Counted from the first letter of the stretch, positions 1 through 5,827 are shown. The stretch is DNA of 9,497 nucleotides from Methanoregula sp. (GCA_026394635.1 JAPKXV010000280.1:1-9497); one strand, 5' to 3'. Made by a program: numbers and translations. Notes: generated by a model from the sequence alone, not told the origin.

Positions 1-1
1 A

Positions 2-331
2 ATGGTGATCCCGGGGCTCATGGCAATCTTTGCACCGGTGGCCTGCGGGCTTCTCCTCGGGACGGCAGCGCTTGCCGGACTCCTCGTGGGTTCAATCGCC
101 AGCGGCTTTATCGTTGCCGTCATGATGGCAAACGCCGGCGGCGCATGGGACAATACGAAGAAATACATCGAACAGGGTCACCTCGGCGGAAAGGGCTCAC
201 CTGCACACATGGCGGCAGTCACCGGTGACACGGTCGGGGACCCGTTCAAGGACACCGCAGGCCCGGCGCTCAACATCCTGATCAAACTGATGGCGATCGT
301 AGCGGTGGTCTTTGCACCGCTGTTTATCTGA
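2..331 (+). CDS. hppA: Membrane-bound ion-translocating pyrophosphatase, C-terminal part (5' end outside window)
   Basis: This is the last 109 residues of a membrane pyrophosphatase, an integral membrane pump that hydrolyses PPi and moves H+ or Na+ across the cytoplasmic membrane. The gene runs off the left edge, so the Met at base 2 is probably internal. Seen: a hydrophobic helix at about residues 8-43, then the conserved cytoplasmic block with GGAWDN (46-51) and GDTVGDPFKDT (75-85). The acidic and lysine residues of such blocks bind Mg-PPi in this family. A last helix at about 89-108 ends the protein with no tail, as is usual. The segments that decide K+ dependence and H+ versus Na+ specificity lie outside the window, so the subtype cannot be told. 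The stop is followed at once by a T-rich run, which suggests the gene ends its transcription unit. Confidence 0.95.
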   Translation: MVIPGLMAIFAPVACGLLLGTAALAGLLVGSIASGFIVAVMMANAGGAWDNTKKYIEQGHLGGKGSPAHMAAVTGDTVGDPFKDTAGPALNILIKLMAIVAVVFAPLFI

Positions 332-339
332 AATACCCT

Positions 340-347
340 ATTTTTTC
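340..347 (+). terminator. Oligo-T stop after hppA
   Basis: A run of six T within TATTTTTTC lies about ten bases after the hppA stop. Archaeal RNA polymerase commonly terminates on U-rich tracts without a strong hairpin, and none is visible here. Confidence 0.45.
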
Positions 348-459
348 AAAGTGTAGATAAAAACCTGACAAAGGATTAATCACCGTTACCGGGGGCGAGA
401 TACAAAATTGCTTTACAGCGTTCTCACCAATTAAATCCCCGGCGCCAGATTACATTCAT

Positions 460-464
460 AAAAA
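460..464 (-). terminator. Weak oligo-T stop after the YHS gene
   Basis: Five T on the minus strand, about 30 bases after the YHS-protein stop. The rest of the 332-494 gap shows no convincing ORF in any frame and no RNA gene. It separates the convergent hppA and YHS genes. Confidence 0.3.
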
Positions 465-494
465 GGTGGGAGTCGGTGGGATGGTCGTTGCCGT

Positions 495-677
495 TCAGGT
501 GCAGGATCCCAGATCAACACAGGCATCCGTCGCGATACGCGTGTATCTCTTCGGGTTTTCTTCAAACTGCTTTTTGCACCAGTTGCAGCAGAAATAATAT
601 TTCTGCTCCCTGTAGGTGCCGGTGAATTTCGCGTCGTCCTCATCGACGATCGCCAGACAGGCGGGATCGGTTGCCAT
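495..677 (-). CDS. Small YHS-domain protein
   Basis: A 60-residue protein made of one YHS domain. The family pattern is clear: DPAC at residues 4-7, VDEDDAKFTGTY at 11-22, then KYYFCCNWCKKQFEENP at 26-42. YHS domains are small Cys-containing modules related to TRASH zinc-finger-like domains. They are often attached to metal-transporting ATPases or found alone, and are thought to bind metal ions. Here the domain is alone with a short tail carrying two more Cys (C53, C59) besides C7, C30, C31 and C34. An ATG also exists at 698, but the ATG at 677 is chosen because GAGG sits nine bases before it and the domain begins directly after. The gene lies 79 bases downstream of the DUF6498-type membrane protein on the same strand, so the two may be co-transcribed. 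The actual metal and role are unknown. Confidence 0.85.
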   Translation of the reverse strand: MATDPACLAIVDEDDAKFTGTYREQKYYFCCNWCKKQFEENPKRYTRIATDACVDLGSCT

Positions 678-756
678 CGTAGTTTGCCTCAGTATCATGT
701 ACTCGAATCGTGGTTATTTCTGTAGTGTTACCGCATTTCCCCCATTGCATTTCGGG

Positions 757-1473
757 TTATCCGATATATTGGACAGGTTCATCCGGGGTTTCCTCTTGCG
801 CATGCTTGGCAAGATGGGCAAAAATATCGGACCGTGTCTTGAGGAGGAGGAAAAGCACGAGAACCGGCATGGTCGCATCTATACCAAAGACCTGCAGGGC
901 AAACACCACAATGCTGCCGAAGATGATGGTGAGGTGCATCGGGATGATCCGCTGGTACGGCCGGAAAAACTGTTCGTTGACGTACCCGGCTCCCTTTGGC
1001 CCCTCGTGCCGGTACGTAATGTGCGAGTAGAGGTGGTTGGCAAAAAAGAGCCCGCAGGAGAACCAGATGTTGGGATCCGAAAAGTTGACGGAGCCAAAGA
1101 TCCCGGACTCTACGATAAAAGCGTAATACCCCCAGTGGAAGAGGCCGTAATGGAGGGTGAAGAACCCGGCAAGTCCGCACTTGTAGGCCCGGACATGACG
1201 GGTGCTGATCGTTCCCGAAACACCCCGCTCCTGAATGGGTTTTCCGAGATCCGCTGCAAGAGTTGCGTTATCGGCACCCAGAAGCGATATGACGGTGAAG
1301 ATGCCGATGATGATGCTCTGCGCCCAGTAGATGAACATGACGGTTGCAAGGTCCCAGTGCTGGACGATGGCGAGCACGATGGTGACGAGGTTAGCAAAGA
1401 GCAGCGAGATGACCGGCGGGGTGACCGTGATCTCGCCGGGAAGGATGCGGGATACGCCGGGAATCTGCACCAT
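757..1473 (-). CDS. DUF6498-type integral membrane protein
   Basis: A 238-residue polytopic membrane protein that I assign to the uncharacterised DUF6498 family from its overall pattern. Hydrophobic segments lie at about residues 20-37, 43-65, 100-121, 136-154 and 178-213. A His/aromatic-rich helix (FTLHYGLFHWGYYAF, 105-119) is followed by FFANHLYSHITYRHEG (143-158). The closing stretch is IPMHLTIIFG (177-186) and LVLFLLLKTRSDIFAHLAKH (205-224). Repeated His in and near the membrane could bind a metal or haem, but this is speculation. The ATG at 1473 is the only reasonable start, since there is no alternative close by. It lacks a good SD, and a TATA-like GATAAAAAG lies only about ten bases upstream, too close for normal spacing. 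The gene is transcribed divergently from the flavodoxin gene and leads towards the YHS gene. Its function is unknown. Confidence 0.8.
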   Translation of the reverse strand: MVQIPGVSRILPGEITVTPPVISLLFANLVTIVLAIVQHWDLATVMFIYWAQSIIIGIFTVISLLGADNATLAADLGKPIQERGVSGTISTRHVRAYKCGLAGFFTLHYGLFHWGYYAFIVESGIFGSVNFSDPNIWFSCGLFFANHLYSHITYRHEGPKGAGYVNEQFFRPYQRIIPMHLTIIFGSIVVFALQVFGIDATMPVLVLFLLLKTRSDIFAHLAKHAQEETPDEPVQYIG

Positions 1474-1562
1474 GGGTACTTTTTATCCGGATGGGATCGG
1501 TGATGCTCTTTTCGGTTTTCTGGTGGACACGTGGGGGCAACCGTCATGTATGCCATCGGGGA

Positions 1563-1570
1563 TTTTATAA
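1563..1570 (+). promoter_or_regulatory. Probable TATA box of the flavodoxin gene
   Basis: TTTTATAA is centred about 35 bases before the ATG at 1602, which would place the transcript start at about 1590-1594 and give a very short leader. AAGGA at 1591-1595 is a possible weak SD six bases before the ATG. The 128-base gap also has to hold the promoter of the divergent DUF6498-type gene. Confidence 0.5.
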
Positions 1571-1601
1571 TGTCGGGTTCAATAACCGGTAAGGAATCAC
1601 T

Positions 1602-2093
1602 ATGGTTGTACGAATTCTTGTCGCGTACGCGACGCGGAATGGATCGACGGGGGAGATAGCACATGCAGCCGGGAGGGAACTATCGGCAGCGGGGCACGCC
1701 GTTGATGTAGCTGAACTGAAAACCATCTCAACGCTCGCAGGGTACAACGCAGTTGTCATGGGCGGCCCGCTGTACATGGGGAGTATTGATGACGCTGTCG
1801 GGAAATACAAGGACCAGCTGGCGCACCTGCCGGTAGCGGCATTTGGAGTTGGTCTTGCCCCGGTCTCAAAGGATGCAAAACAGATGGTGGAGAGCATGAA
1901 AGCCCTCCATGCATCGGTTGCTCCCTTGCAACCGGTTGCAGAAACCCTCTTTGCCGGGAAACTGGATCCGTCCAGACTCTCCTTTGTCCAGAGAAAGATG
2001 ACAGAGTTTGTCAAATCGCCGGTCGGGGACTTCCGGGACTGGAACGCGATCGCGGCATGGGCAAAGGAACTGCCGGGAAAGATGAAACTTTAA
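1602..2093 (+). CDS. Single-domain flavodoxin family protein
   Basis: A 163-residue FMN-binding flavodoxin-like protein, probably a cytosolic electron carrier or small quinone/protoporphyrinogen-type oxidoreductase. Seen: a first beta strand RILVAYATR (4-12) leading into the phosphate-binding loop RNGSTGEIA (12-20), then VVMGGPLYMG (51-60), which normally packs on the isoalloxazine ring. The C-terminal GDFRDWNAIAAWAKEL (142-157) is typical of the HemG-like flavodoxin subgroup (Flavodoxin_5). The length fits a stand-alone flavodoxin. Methanogens carry several such proteins, so the physiological partner cannot be named. HemG function itself is unlikely, because nothing else for haem synthesis is present here. 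It is monocistronic as far as can be seen, and its 3' end faces the disrupted DUF1622 gene on the other strand. Confidence 0.88.
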   Translation: MVVRILVAYATRNGSTGEIAHAAGRELSAAGHAVDVAELKTISTLAGYNAVVMGGPLYMGSIDDAVGKYKDQLAHLPVAAFGVGLAPVSKDAKQMVESMKALHASVAPLQPVAETLFAGKLDPSRLSFVQRKMTEFVKSPVGDFRDWNAIAAWAKELPGKMKL

Positions 2094-2143
2094 CCGGTTG
2101 CTTTGTCATCGCAGGGATTAACAAAAAACCGGATATTCGGGGG

Positions 2144-2429
2144 TTACTGGAGATTGAATTCGGCCGCTTCTCTGGAGAGGAAATAACCCAGAACCGTTCT
2201 GATGACCACAACAACGGCGAGATTGATGAGATCCTGCTGAGTTGGGGAGAGCAGGGTGGCAAGAATATCAGCCGCAATCAGAAATTCCAACCCGAAGACA
2301 ATTTTATCAGTAAATTCCCTACGGATCTGATTATAGGTGAACGATGGTTTTGAAAATTCAAGGAGGATTACCCTGATTATCGAGTTCGGCGGATATATGA
2401 ACTATATCGAAGATCGCTGGCACATCCAT
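2144..2429 (-). pseudogene. Disrupted DUF1622 family membrane protein gene (frameshift near 2381)
   Basis: A minus-strand frame closed by TAA at 2144-2146 encodes the hallmark of DUF1622 proteins: GLEFLIAADILATLLSPT, then LINLAVVVVIRTVLGYFLSRE, ending EFNLQ. Read backwards, this frame meets a TAG about ten codons before IIRVILLEF and has no ATG, GTG or TTG there. Another frame begins with an ATG at 2429, preceded nine bases upstream by GTGATCC, a seven-base match to the archaeal SD. It reads MDVPAIFDIVHISAEL before diverging and stopping. Removing one base near 2381 joins the two as ISAEL-IIRVILLEF. The joined product would be about 95 residues with two or three hydrophobic segments. That seems short for the family's N-terminal helix, so a small deletion may also be present. 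Either the gene is decaying or the sequence has an error. DUF1622 proteins have no established function. Family assignment is fairly sure; the exact lesion is less so. Confidence 0.75.
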
Positions 2430-2480
2430 ACAGAGACAGGATCACGATACGACATGAACTTTGGGGTCTGATCCGGCATG

Positions 2481-2504
2481 ACTCCCGGTTATCACGGGGG
2501 GAGT
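2481..2504. repeat. Inverted repeat / short hairpin
   Basis: ACTCCC at 2481-2486 pairs perfectly with GGGAGT at 2499-2504, with a 12-base loop. No T-run follows on the plus strand, so it is not a clear terminator. It lies about 50 bases upstream of the remnant DUF1622 start and may be a chance hairpin. Confidence 0.35.
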
Positions 2505-2614
2505 GATGGAGCTCGTGCAGACATTCATCATTCTACCATGCAGATTCCGGGAGGGGTCATGAGGGCGATAGTGGACGGGGGTCGTGGTTCCCAGGGCAGT
2601 TGGGGTAAATACCC

Positions 2615-2622
2615 TTTTTAAG
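2615..2622 (+). promoter_or_regulatory. Probable TATA box of alkD
   Basis: TTTTTAAG is the most A/T-rich box in the gap. It predicts a transcript start near 2645 and a leader of roughly 55 bases. No SD is visible just before the alkD ATG. Confidence 0.4.
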
Positions 2623-2701
2623 ACTGCATGGCAGAGGAGACAGATCCATTCAAACCCTCCCTCCGTATCCCTTATCACCCACCCGCCACCAATCATTCAC
2701 T

Positions 2702-3421
2702 ATGGATCCGGTCATTGCAAAAATCCGAGAAGAACTCAAAAAGAACGCTGACCTGACAACGCAGAAGTCCTTCCACCGGTTCTTTAAAGAAGAGGTGAAA
2801 TTCTACGGAGTAAAGACCGGGCCGGTCGTTAAGATCGCAAAGAAGTACTGGAGTGACATCAAATCCCGGGATAAACAGGAGATCTTCGAGCTCTGCGAGG
2901 AACTCTACACATCGGGCTACTGCGAGGAGGCCGTTATTGTCTCTGCATGGATCCCGAAGCTGAAAGACCACTTCGAGCCGGAAGACATCGCCGTGTTCCG
3001 GCACTGGATTGACTCCTACATCAACAACTGGGCTGCATGCGATGGCTTCTGTAACCACACGATGGGTGACTTCATCGAACGTTTCCCGGAATATACCGAA
3101 GATCTTAAACGCTGGGCGCGGTCTGAGAACCGGTGGATGCGGCGGGCTGCGGCCGTTTCACTGATCGTGCCGGCAAAGCGGGGGAAGTTCCTTGACGACG
3201 TTTTTTCAATTGCAGATCTTCTGCTGACTGATAAGGAGGATATAGTGCAAAAAGGATACGGGTGGCTGCTGAAGGAGGCGAGCCGGAAGCACCAGCAGGA
3301 GGTGTTTGCGTATGTGATGAAAAACAAGAGGGAGATGCCCCGGACGGCACTGCGGTACGCGATCGAACTGATGCCCAAGGATTTGAAGGCAGAGGCGATG
3401 AAGAAGGGGGGGTATCTTTAG
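2702..3421 (+). CDS. alkD: AlkD-type DNA alkylation repair glycosylase
   Basis: A 239-residue, all-helical HEAT-repeat-like protein of the AlkD DNA glycosylase family. AlkD enzymes excise positively charged alkylated bases such as 3- and 7-alkylpurines without flipping the base out. Seen: the central NNWAACDGFCNHTMGDF block (residues 108-124), which holds the expected catalytic Trp and Asp (W110, D114), then the RWMRRAA segment (144-150) with R148, and QKGYGWLLKEA (183-193) with W188. From memory, the key residues of the Bacillus cereus enzyme are W109, D113, R148 and W187, so the active site appears complete and the spacing is preserved. The length is normal for the family. The N-terminus is rich in Lys and Glu, as expected for a cytosolic protein. 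The start is the ATG at 2702; no good SD is visible, so a different leader arrangement is possible. It ends 14 bases from the convergent DUF2769 gene. Confidence 0.92.
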   Translation: MDPVIAKIREELKKNADLTTQKSFHRFFKEEVKFYGVKTGPVVKIAKKYWSDIKSRDKQEIFELCEELYTSGYCEEAVIVSAWIPKLKDHFEPEDIAVFRHWIDSYINNWAACDGFCNHTMGDFIERFPEYTEDLKRWARSENRWMRRAAAVSLIVPAKRGKFLDDVFSIADLLLTDKEDIVQKGYGWLLKEASRKHQQEVFAYVMKNKREMPRTALRYAIELMPKDLKAEAMKKGGYL

Positions 3422-3435
3422 AGGAAATTGGGATA

Positions 3436-3705
3436 TTACATCTTGCGCAGTTCACGCTCAGACCCATTGTTACAATAGTACGCGTGCTTGAGCTCAATCA
3501 TCGGGATTATCGGGCAGGTCGGACAGATGCATGCATTCCTGATGAGCGTGCAGGCGCTTTTGCCGGTTGCGCAGTACAGCAACTCCATCTTTCCCTTTGC
3601 GCAATCATTGTAGGTCGGACATCTCCCACAGATGCACAACGCCTTGTTCTTATCCATCATCATCGTGCGTTCTGCATCGGTCATCTTCGTCATGTTCTGT
3701 AACAT
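3436..3705 (-). CDS. Small Cys-rich DUF2769 family protein
   Basis: An 89-residue protein with ten Cys (24, 26, 29, 35, 45, 52, 59, 61, 64, 78) arranged as CICGRCPTYNDC, ELLYCATGKSAC and ACICPTCPI. This is the signature of DUF2769, a family known mainly from methanogens and other anaerobes. The Cys spacing strongly suggests binding of zinc or an iron-sulfur cluster, but no function is established. The frame is open to an ATG at 3741, yet the ATG at 3705 is chosen because a near-perfect SD, GGAGGTG, lies five bases before it. The 3741 start has no SD and would add a Gly/Pro-rich, non-conserved stretch. A TATA-like TAATTATT lies at about 3755-3762, so the gene probably has its own promoter. It faces alkD tail to tail. 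Confidence 0.88.
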   Translation of the reverse strand: MLQNMTKMTDAERTMMMDKNKALCICGRCPTYNDCAKGKMELLYCATGKSACTLIRNACICPTCPIIPMIELKHAYYCNNGSERELRKM

Positions 3706-3754
3706 TTCAACACCTCCGCCCGGTAGTGGGGACCCCCGCATATTTCCTACACGG

Positions 3755-3762
3755 GAATAATT
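3755..3762 (-). promoter_or_regulatory. Possible TATA box of the DUF2769 gene
   Basis: TAATTATT on the minus strand lies about 50 bases upstream of the chosen start at 3705. The predicted transcript start is near 3733, leaving a leader that carries the strong SD. Confidence 0.35.
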
Positions 3763-3793
3763 ACCCAGCTGTTCTTTTTACTCTTGTGCGGCA

Positions 3794-4177
3794 TCATCCA
3801 GTTTTCCCTTGGAATTGTTTGAGGCGCTGCTGCACGAAGCTGATGAGATCATCAAGGTGTGCACACTGGTTGATCTCATCGGTGGTGATAAAGGGCGTCA
3901 GGTCTTTTCCGGCCTGAATAAATGCGATGGGAAAGGTTTCGGATCCAGGACCAAACTCAGAAGAAAATTCATTGCGGCTCAGGAAACGGGCCGTTATGCC
4001 AAGGTCATTAACAAAACGCCTCCATTCCTTCTTCATGCCAATCGGGCTGTGGGTAACCGCATACAGATTACAACCGCCCGGCTCCTCTTCCGCCACCTTG
4101 TGACCATAATCCTTCATCTTTGGCAGTATCCCGCTGTCGGCATTATAGATAAAAACGAGATTTTTTTCAGATGGCAT
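3794..4177 (-). CDS. Uncharacterised 127-residue cytosolic protein
   Basis: I cannot name a function. The protein opens with LVFIYNADSGILPKMKDYGHK (residues 7-27), a pattern I recall from scattered uncharacterised bacterial and archaeal proteins. It continues with a Cys/Trp block, CNLYAVTHSPIGMKKEWRRF (36-55). The middle is RFLSRNEFSSEFG (64-76), followed by a predicted strand FPIAFI (82-87) and a helix DDLISFVQQRL (108-118). In the related proteins I recall, the Cys at 36 is followed by a second Cys (C-x-L-C); here the second position is Tyr, so a metal or redox pair would be incomplete. There is no signal peptide or membrane helix. The ATG at 4177 is preceded by GGTTGAT, a partial SD, and by a good TATA box at about 4204-4213. 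The gene is therefore probably monocistronic, with a leader of about ten bases. A fold comparison could be more telling than sequence. Confidence 0.75.
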   Translation of the reverse strand: MPSEKNLVFIYNADSGILPKMKDYGHKVAEEEPGGCNLYAVTHSPIGMKKEWRRFVNDLGITARFLSRNEFSSEFGPGSETFPIAFIQAGKDLTPFITTDEINQCAHLDDLISFVQQRLKQFQGKTG

Positions 4178-4202
4178 ATATCAACCAACTCTCTTTTTCA
4201 AC

Positions 4203-4213
4203 CCTTATACTTT
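4203..4213 (-). promoter_or_regulatory. TATA box of the 127-residue protein gene
   Basis: AAAGTATAAGG on the minus strand lies about 30 bases upstream of the ATG at 4177. This is good archaeal spacing for a transcript start near 4184 and a very short leader. Confidence 0.55.
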
Positions 4214-4282
4214 GGGATCGTTCAGACGAACACCTGGTTGAAATGGGTTGCAGATTCTGTTTTAAACTATCACAAATCCACG

Positions 4283-4352
4283 AAAAATTCTTTTAATAAC
4301 CTGCTCGTGCAGCCTGATATGCAGGGCGGTTCCGGCTGGATCAAAACCCTGC
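4283..4352 (-). terminator. Possible terminator after the methyltransferase gene
   Basis: GCAGGG at 4321-4326 pairs with CCCTGC at 4347-4352 (20-base loop), and a run of five T on the minus strand follows at 4287-4283. It lies just past the methyltransferase stop. The rest of the 4178-4363 gap shows no coding frame. The hairpin is loose, so this is tentative. Confidence 0.3.
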
Positions 4353-4363
4353 CCACGCCCAAT

Positions 4364-5041
4364 TCATTCCTTTCTGCCCGTCAGAACAACAAAAATCCGG
4401 TTCCGGTACACGACATCCACATCAGAAAACCCGCAGTCGCGAAGCCATTGGAGCTGCACGGAGAGCTTCGCGTTCAGATCAAGCGTGTCCCGCCGCTTCA
4501 GGATCTCCTTCTGCTCATCCCCACTCAGCGGACCACTACGGACAAACTCGCCCCAATACTGCATATAGTGCCGGTCCAGTACGGGAGTTTCCCCCGCGGC
4601 CTGATCGGCATTCACAAAGACGCCCTTTGGGTTCAACGTCTCATATATCCGCTGGTAGAGATTCCGTTTGTCTTTGTCGATGAGGTGGTGAATTGAAAGC
4701 GCCGAGCAGATCAGGTCATACCGTCCCCCGAGGTCCGTGGTAACATAATCACCGGGGATGTACCGGACATTTGGATTGCCGGCAAACCGTTTTTTTGCCA
4801 CGTTCAGCATCTGGTCTGATATGTCAAGAGCCGTGAGCGACGCTTCCGGGTATCTCTGTAAGAGCAACGCACTGAGCAGGCCGGTCCCAGCCCCGATATC
4901 GAGAATTCGGGGATGGTCAGATGGCCAGTCCGTCGCCCAGACTGCAGTTCCGTAAAAGGCGTCAAGCTCAGGGATCACATGTTGCCTCTGGGCATCGTAC
5001 TCGGATGCGATTGCATTAAAGGCGGTGCGTATATGTTCCAT
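4364..5041 (-). CDS. Class I SAM-dependent methyltransferase
   Basis: A 225-residue protein with a complete class I Rossmann methyltransferase core. Seen: motif I ILDIGAGTG (46-54), which binds SAM; the acidic end of strand 2 in LTALDIS (69-75, D73); GDY (97-99), close to the adenine site; and motif IV YDLICSALSIHHL (108-120). GVFVNAD (about 135-141) closes the core sheet, and the ending FVVLTGRKE is a typical last strand. The N-terminal helix IRTAFNAIASEYDAQR (4-19) is common in small-molecule methyltransferases. The substrate cannot be read from sequence: it could be a small metabolite or a modified nucleoside. The frame is open upstream to a TTG at 5086, but the ATG at 5041 is chosen because the conserved N-terminal helix begins there. 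A purine-rich GGGAGAAGGAA lies upstream, at loose spacing. It appears monocistronic. Confidence 0.85.
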   Translation of the reverse strand: MEHIRTAFNAIASEYDAQRQHVIPELDAFYGTAVWATDWPSDHPRILDIGAGTGLLSALLLQRYPEASLTALDISDQMLNVAKKRFAGNPNVRYIPGDYVTTDLGGRYDLICSALSIHHLIDKDKRNLYQRIYETLNPKGVFVNADQAAGETPVLDRHYMQYWGEFVRSGPLSGDEQKEILKRRDTLDLNAKLSVQLQWLRDCGFSDVDVVYRNRIFVVLTGRKE

Positions 5042-5162
5042 GGAGCCACGTTCCTTCTCCCTGATCTGGTGGGGTGGGCTGCGCAATCAATACAATGATA
5101 GTATCGGGCCTTTTTCAAAAGTTTGTTTGGATTCGGATTTTTTTCATTCCCCTCTCTTCTTC

Positions 5163-5180
5163 TTCCCTGCCGTCAGGGAA
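5163..5180. repeat. Perfect hairpin downstream of pdxT
   Basis: TTCCCTG at 5163-5169 and CAGGGAA at 5174-5180 form a perfect 7-base-pair stem with a four-base loop. It lies about 57 bases past the pdxT stop and upstream of the methyltransferase gene. The minus-strand sequence after it is purine-rich rather than T-rich, so it is not a standard intrinsic terminator. It may protect the operon's 3' end or act as an RNA structure or operator. The remaining 5042-5236 gap holds no coding frame. Confidence 0.45.
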
Positions 5181-5236
5181 CATGAAAAGGGGTGAGAGAT
5201 AATGGAGGTCCGCCGTGAATGAATCGAGGACCCGGG

Positions 5237-5827
5237 TTACATCCCCAGCTTCTTTAAAAACCGCTCGTGCAGCCGTGTGTCACTGCCAAGTTCCGGGTGG
5301 AACGCAAGCGCCATGTGTTTCCCCTGCTCTACAGCAACAATCCCTTGTTTGATCCGGGCAAGCACATGCACACCGGTACCGGTTCCAGTCGCAACGGGCG
5401 CCCGGATGAAGATGGCATGGAAGGGGCCTTCGTCAAGCCCGTGGATTTGAAGATCTGTTTCAAACGACTCCTTCTGCCGCCCGAATGCGTTCCGGTCGAC
5501 CGTGATATCGATGAGACCGAGCGGGCGGATGCGGGGATCGTCAACACGGGTTGCCATGAGCACCATCCCTGCACAGGTCGCAAAGATGCCGCCGGAAAAG
5601 TTCCGGATCGGGTCGTAGAGATGGTTCTTTTCAATCAGCCGGGAAATTGTTGTGGATTCACCGCCGGGAATAGCCAGCGCACCGCACCCGGAGATCTCCG
5701 GGGCTTTTTTTACGGGAAAAACAGAGCACGGGGATACCTGCCCCATGCGTTCAAGGGCATGCTCAAACGCATCGATGTGCTCGCTCACATTGCCCTGAAG
5801 GGCAAGCACGCCGATCTTAACGCCCAC
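5237..5827 (-). CDS. pdxT: Pyridoxal 5'-phosphate synthase glutaminase subunit PdxT
   Basis: PdxT hydrolyses glutamine and channels the ammonia to PdxS for PLP formation. The 196-residue length is normal. Seen: KIGVLALQGNVSEH (4-17), the oxyanion strand IPGGEST (53-59), the nucleophile elbow ATCAGM with C85, the conserved RNAFGRQ (112-118), and AFHPEL with the other triad members H177 and E179. The triad is therefore complete. The frame is open far upstream inside pdxS, but family alignment places the start at the GTG at 5827, giving MGVKIGVLALQG. GAGGTG lies ten bases before that GTG. The start overlaps the end of pdxS by 11 bases in another frame, which points to translational coupling and balanced PdxS:PdxT production. 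This is the last gene of the operon that begins with purA. Confidence 0.96.
   Translation of the reverse strand: MGVKIGVLALQGNVSEHIDAFEHALERMGQVSPCSVFPVKKAPEISGCGALAIPGGESTTISRLIEKNHLYDPIRNFSGGIFATCAGMVLMATRVDDPRIRPLGLIDITVDRNAFGRQKESFETDLQIHGLDEGPFHAIFIRAPVATGTGTGVHVLARIKQGIVAVEQGKHMALAFHPELGSDTRLHERFLKKLGM

Larger units (their letters stand above)
2430..2701. other. Non-coding gap between the DUF1622 remnant and alkD
   Basis: These 272 bases show no convincing coding frame on either strand. The only long minus-strand frame (stop near 2442) has no recognisable motifs or good SD. The visible contents are the inverted repeat at 2481-2504, a G-rich plus-strand stretch at about 2546-2604, and a TATA-like box before alkD. 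Confidence 0.6.

Noticed and set aside
332..494. A search for an RNA gene or riboswitch between hppA and the YHS gene.
   Set aside because: No tRNA-like arms, no kink-turn motif and no stable multi-stem fold could be seen by eye.
616..1503. A long (295-codon) plus-strand frame.
   Set aside because: It is the antisense shadow of the DUF6498-type and YHS genes: very rich in Asp, Glu, Gly and Arg with no motif.
2057..2353. A 98-codon plus-strand frame overlapping the flavodoxin end.
   Set aside because: Polar, without any motif, and antisense to the clear DUF1622 coding frame; also out of frame with the flavodoxin gene.
2337..2471. A plus-strand 44-codon frame (GTG start, ending in NFGV) with AAGGAGG nearby.
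   Set aside because: It lies opposite the DUF1622 remnant, whose family motifs explain the sequence. The SD-like AAGGAGG has no proper start codon behind it in this frame.
2442..2696. An 84-codon minus-strand frame in the gap before alkD.
   Set aside because: No family resemblance, no SD, and no coding-like composition; it also crosses the probable alkD promoter.
3809..4696. A second 295-codon plus-strand frame.
   Set aside because: Antisense to the 127-residue protein and to the methyltransferase, both of which have clear motifs or promoter signals.
2509..5275. The word GCTCGTGCAG recurring near 2511, 4303 and 5264.
   Set aside because: One copy is inside pdxT coding sequence, the flanks differ, and the spacing is irregular; probably chance.
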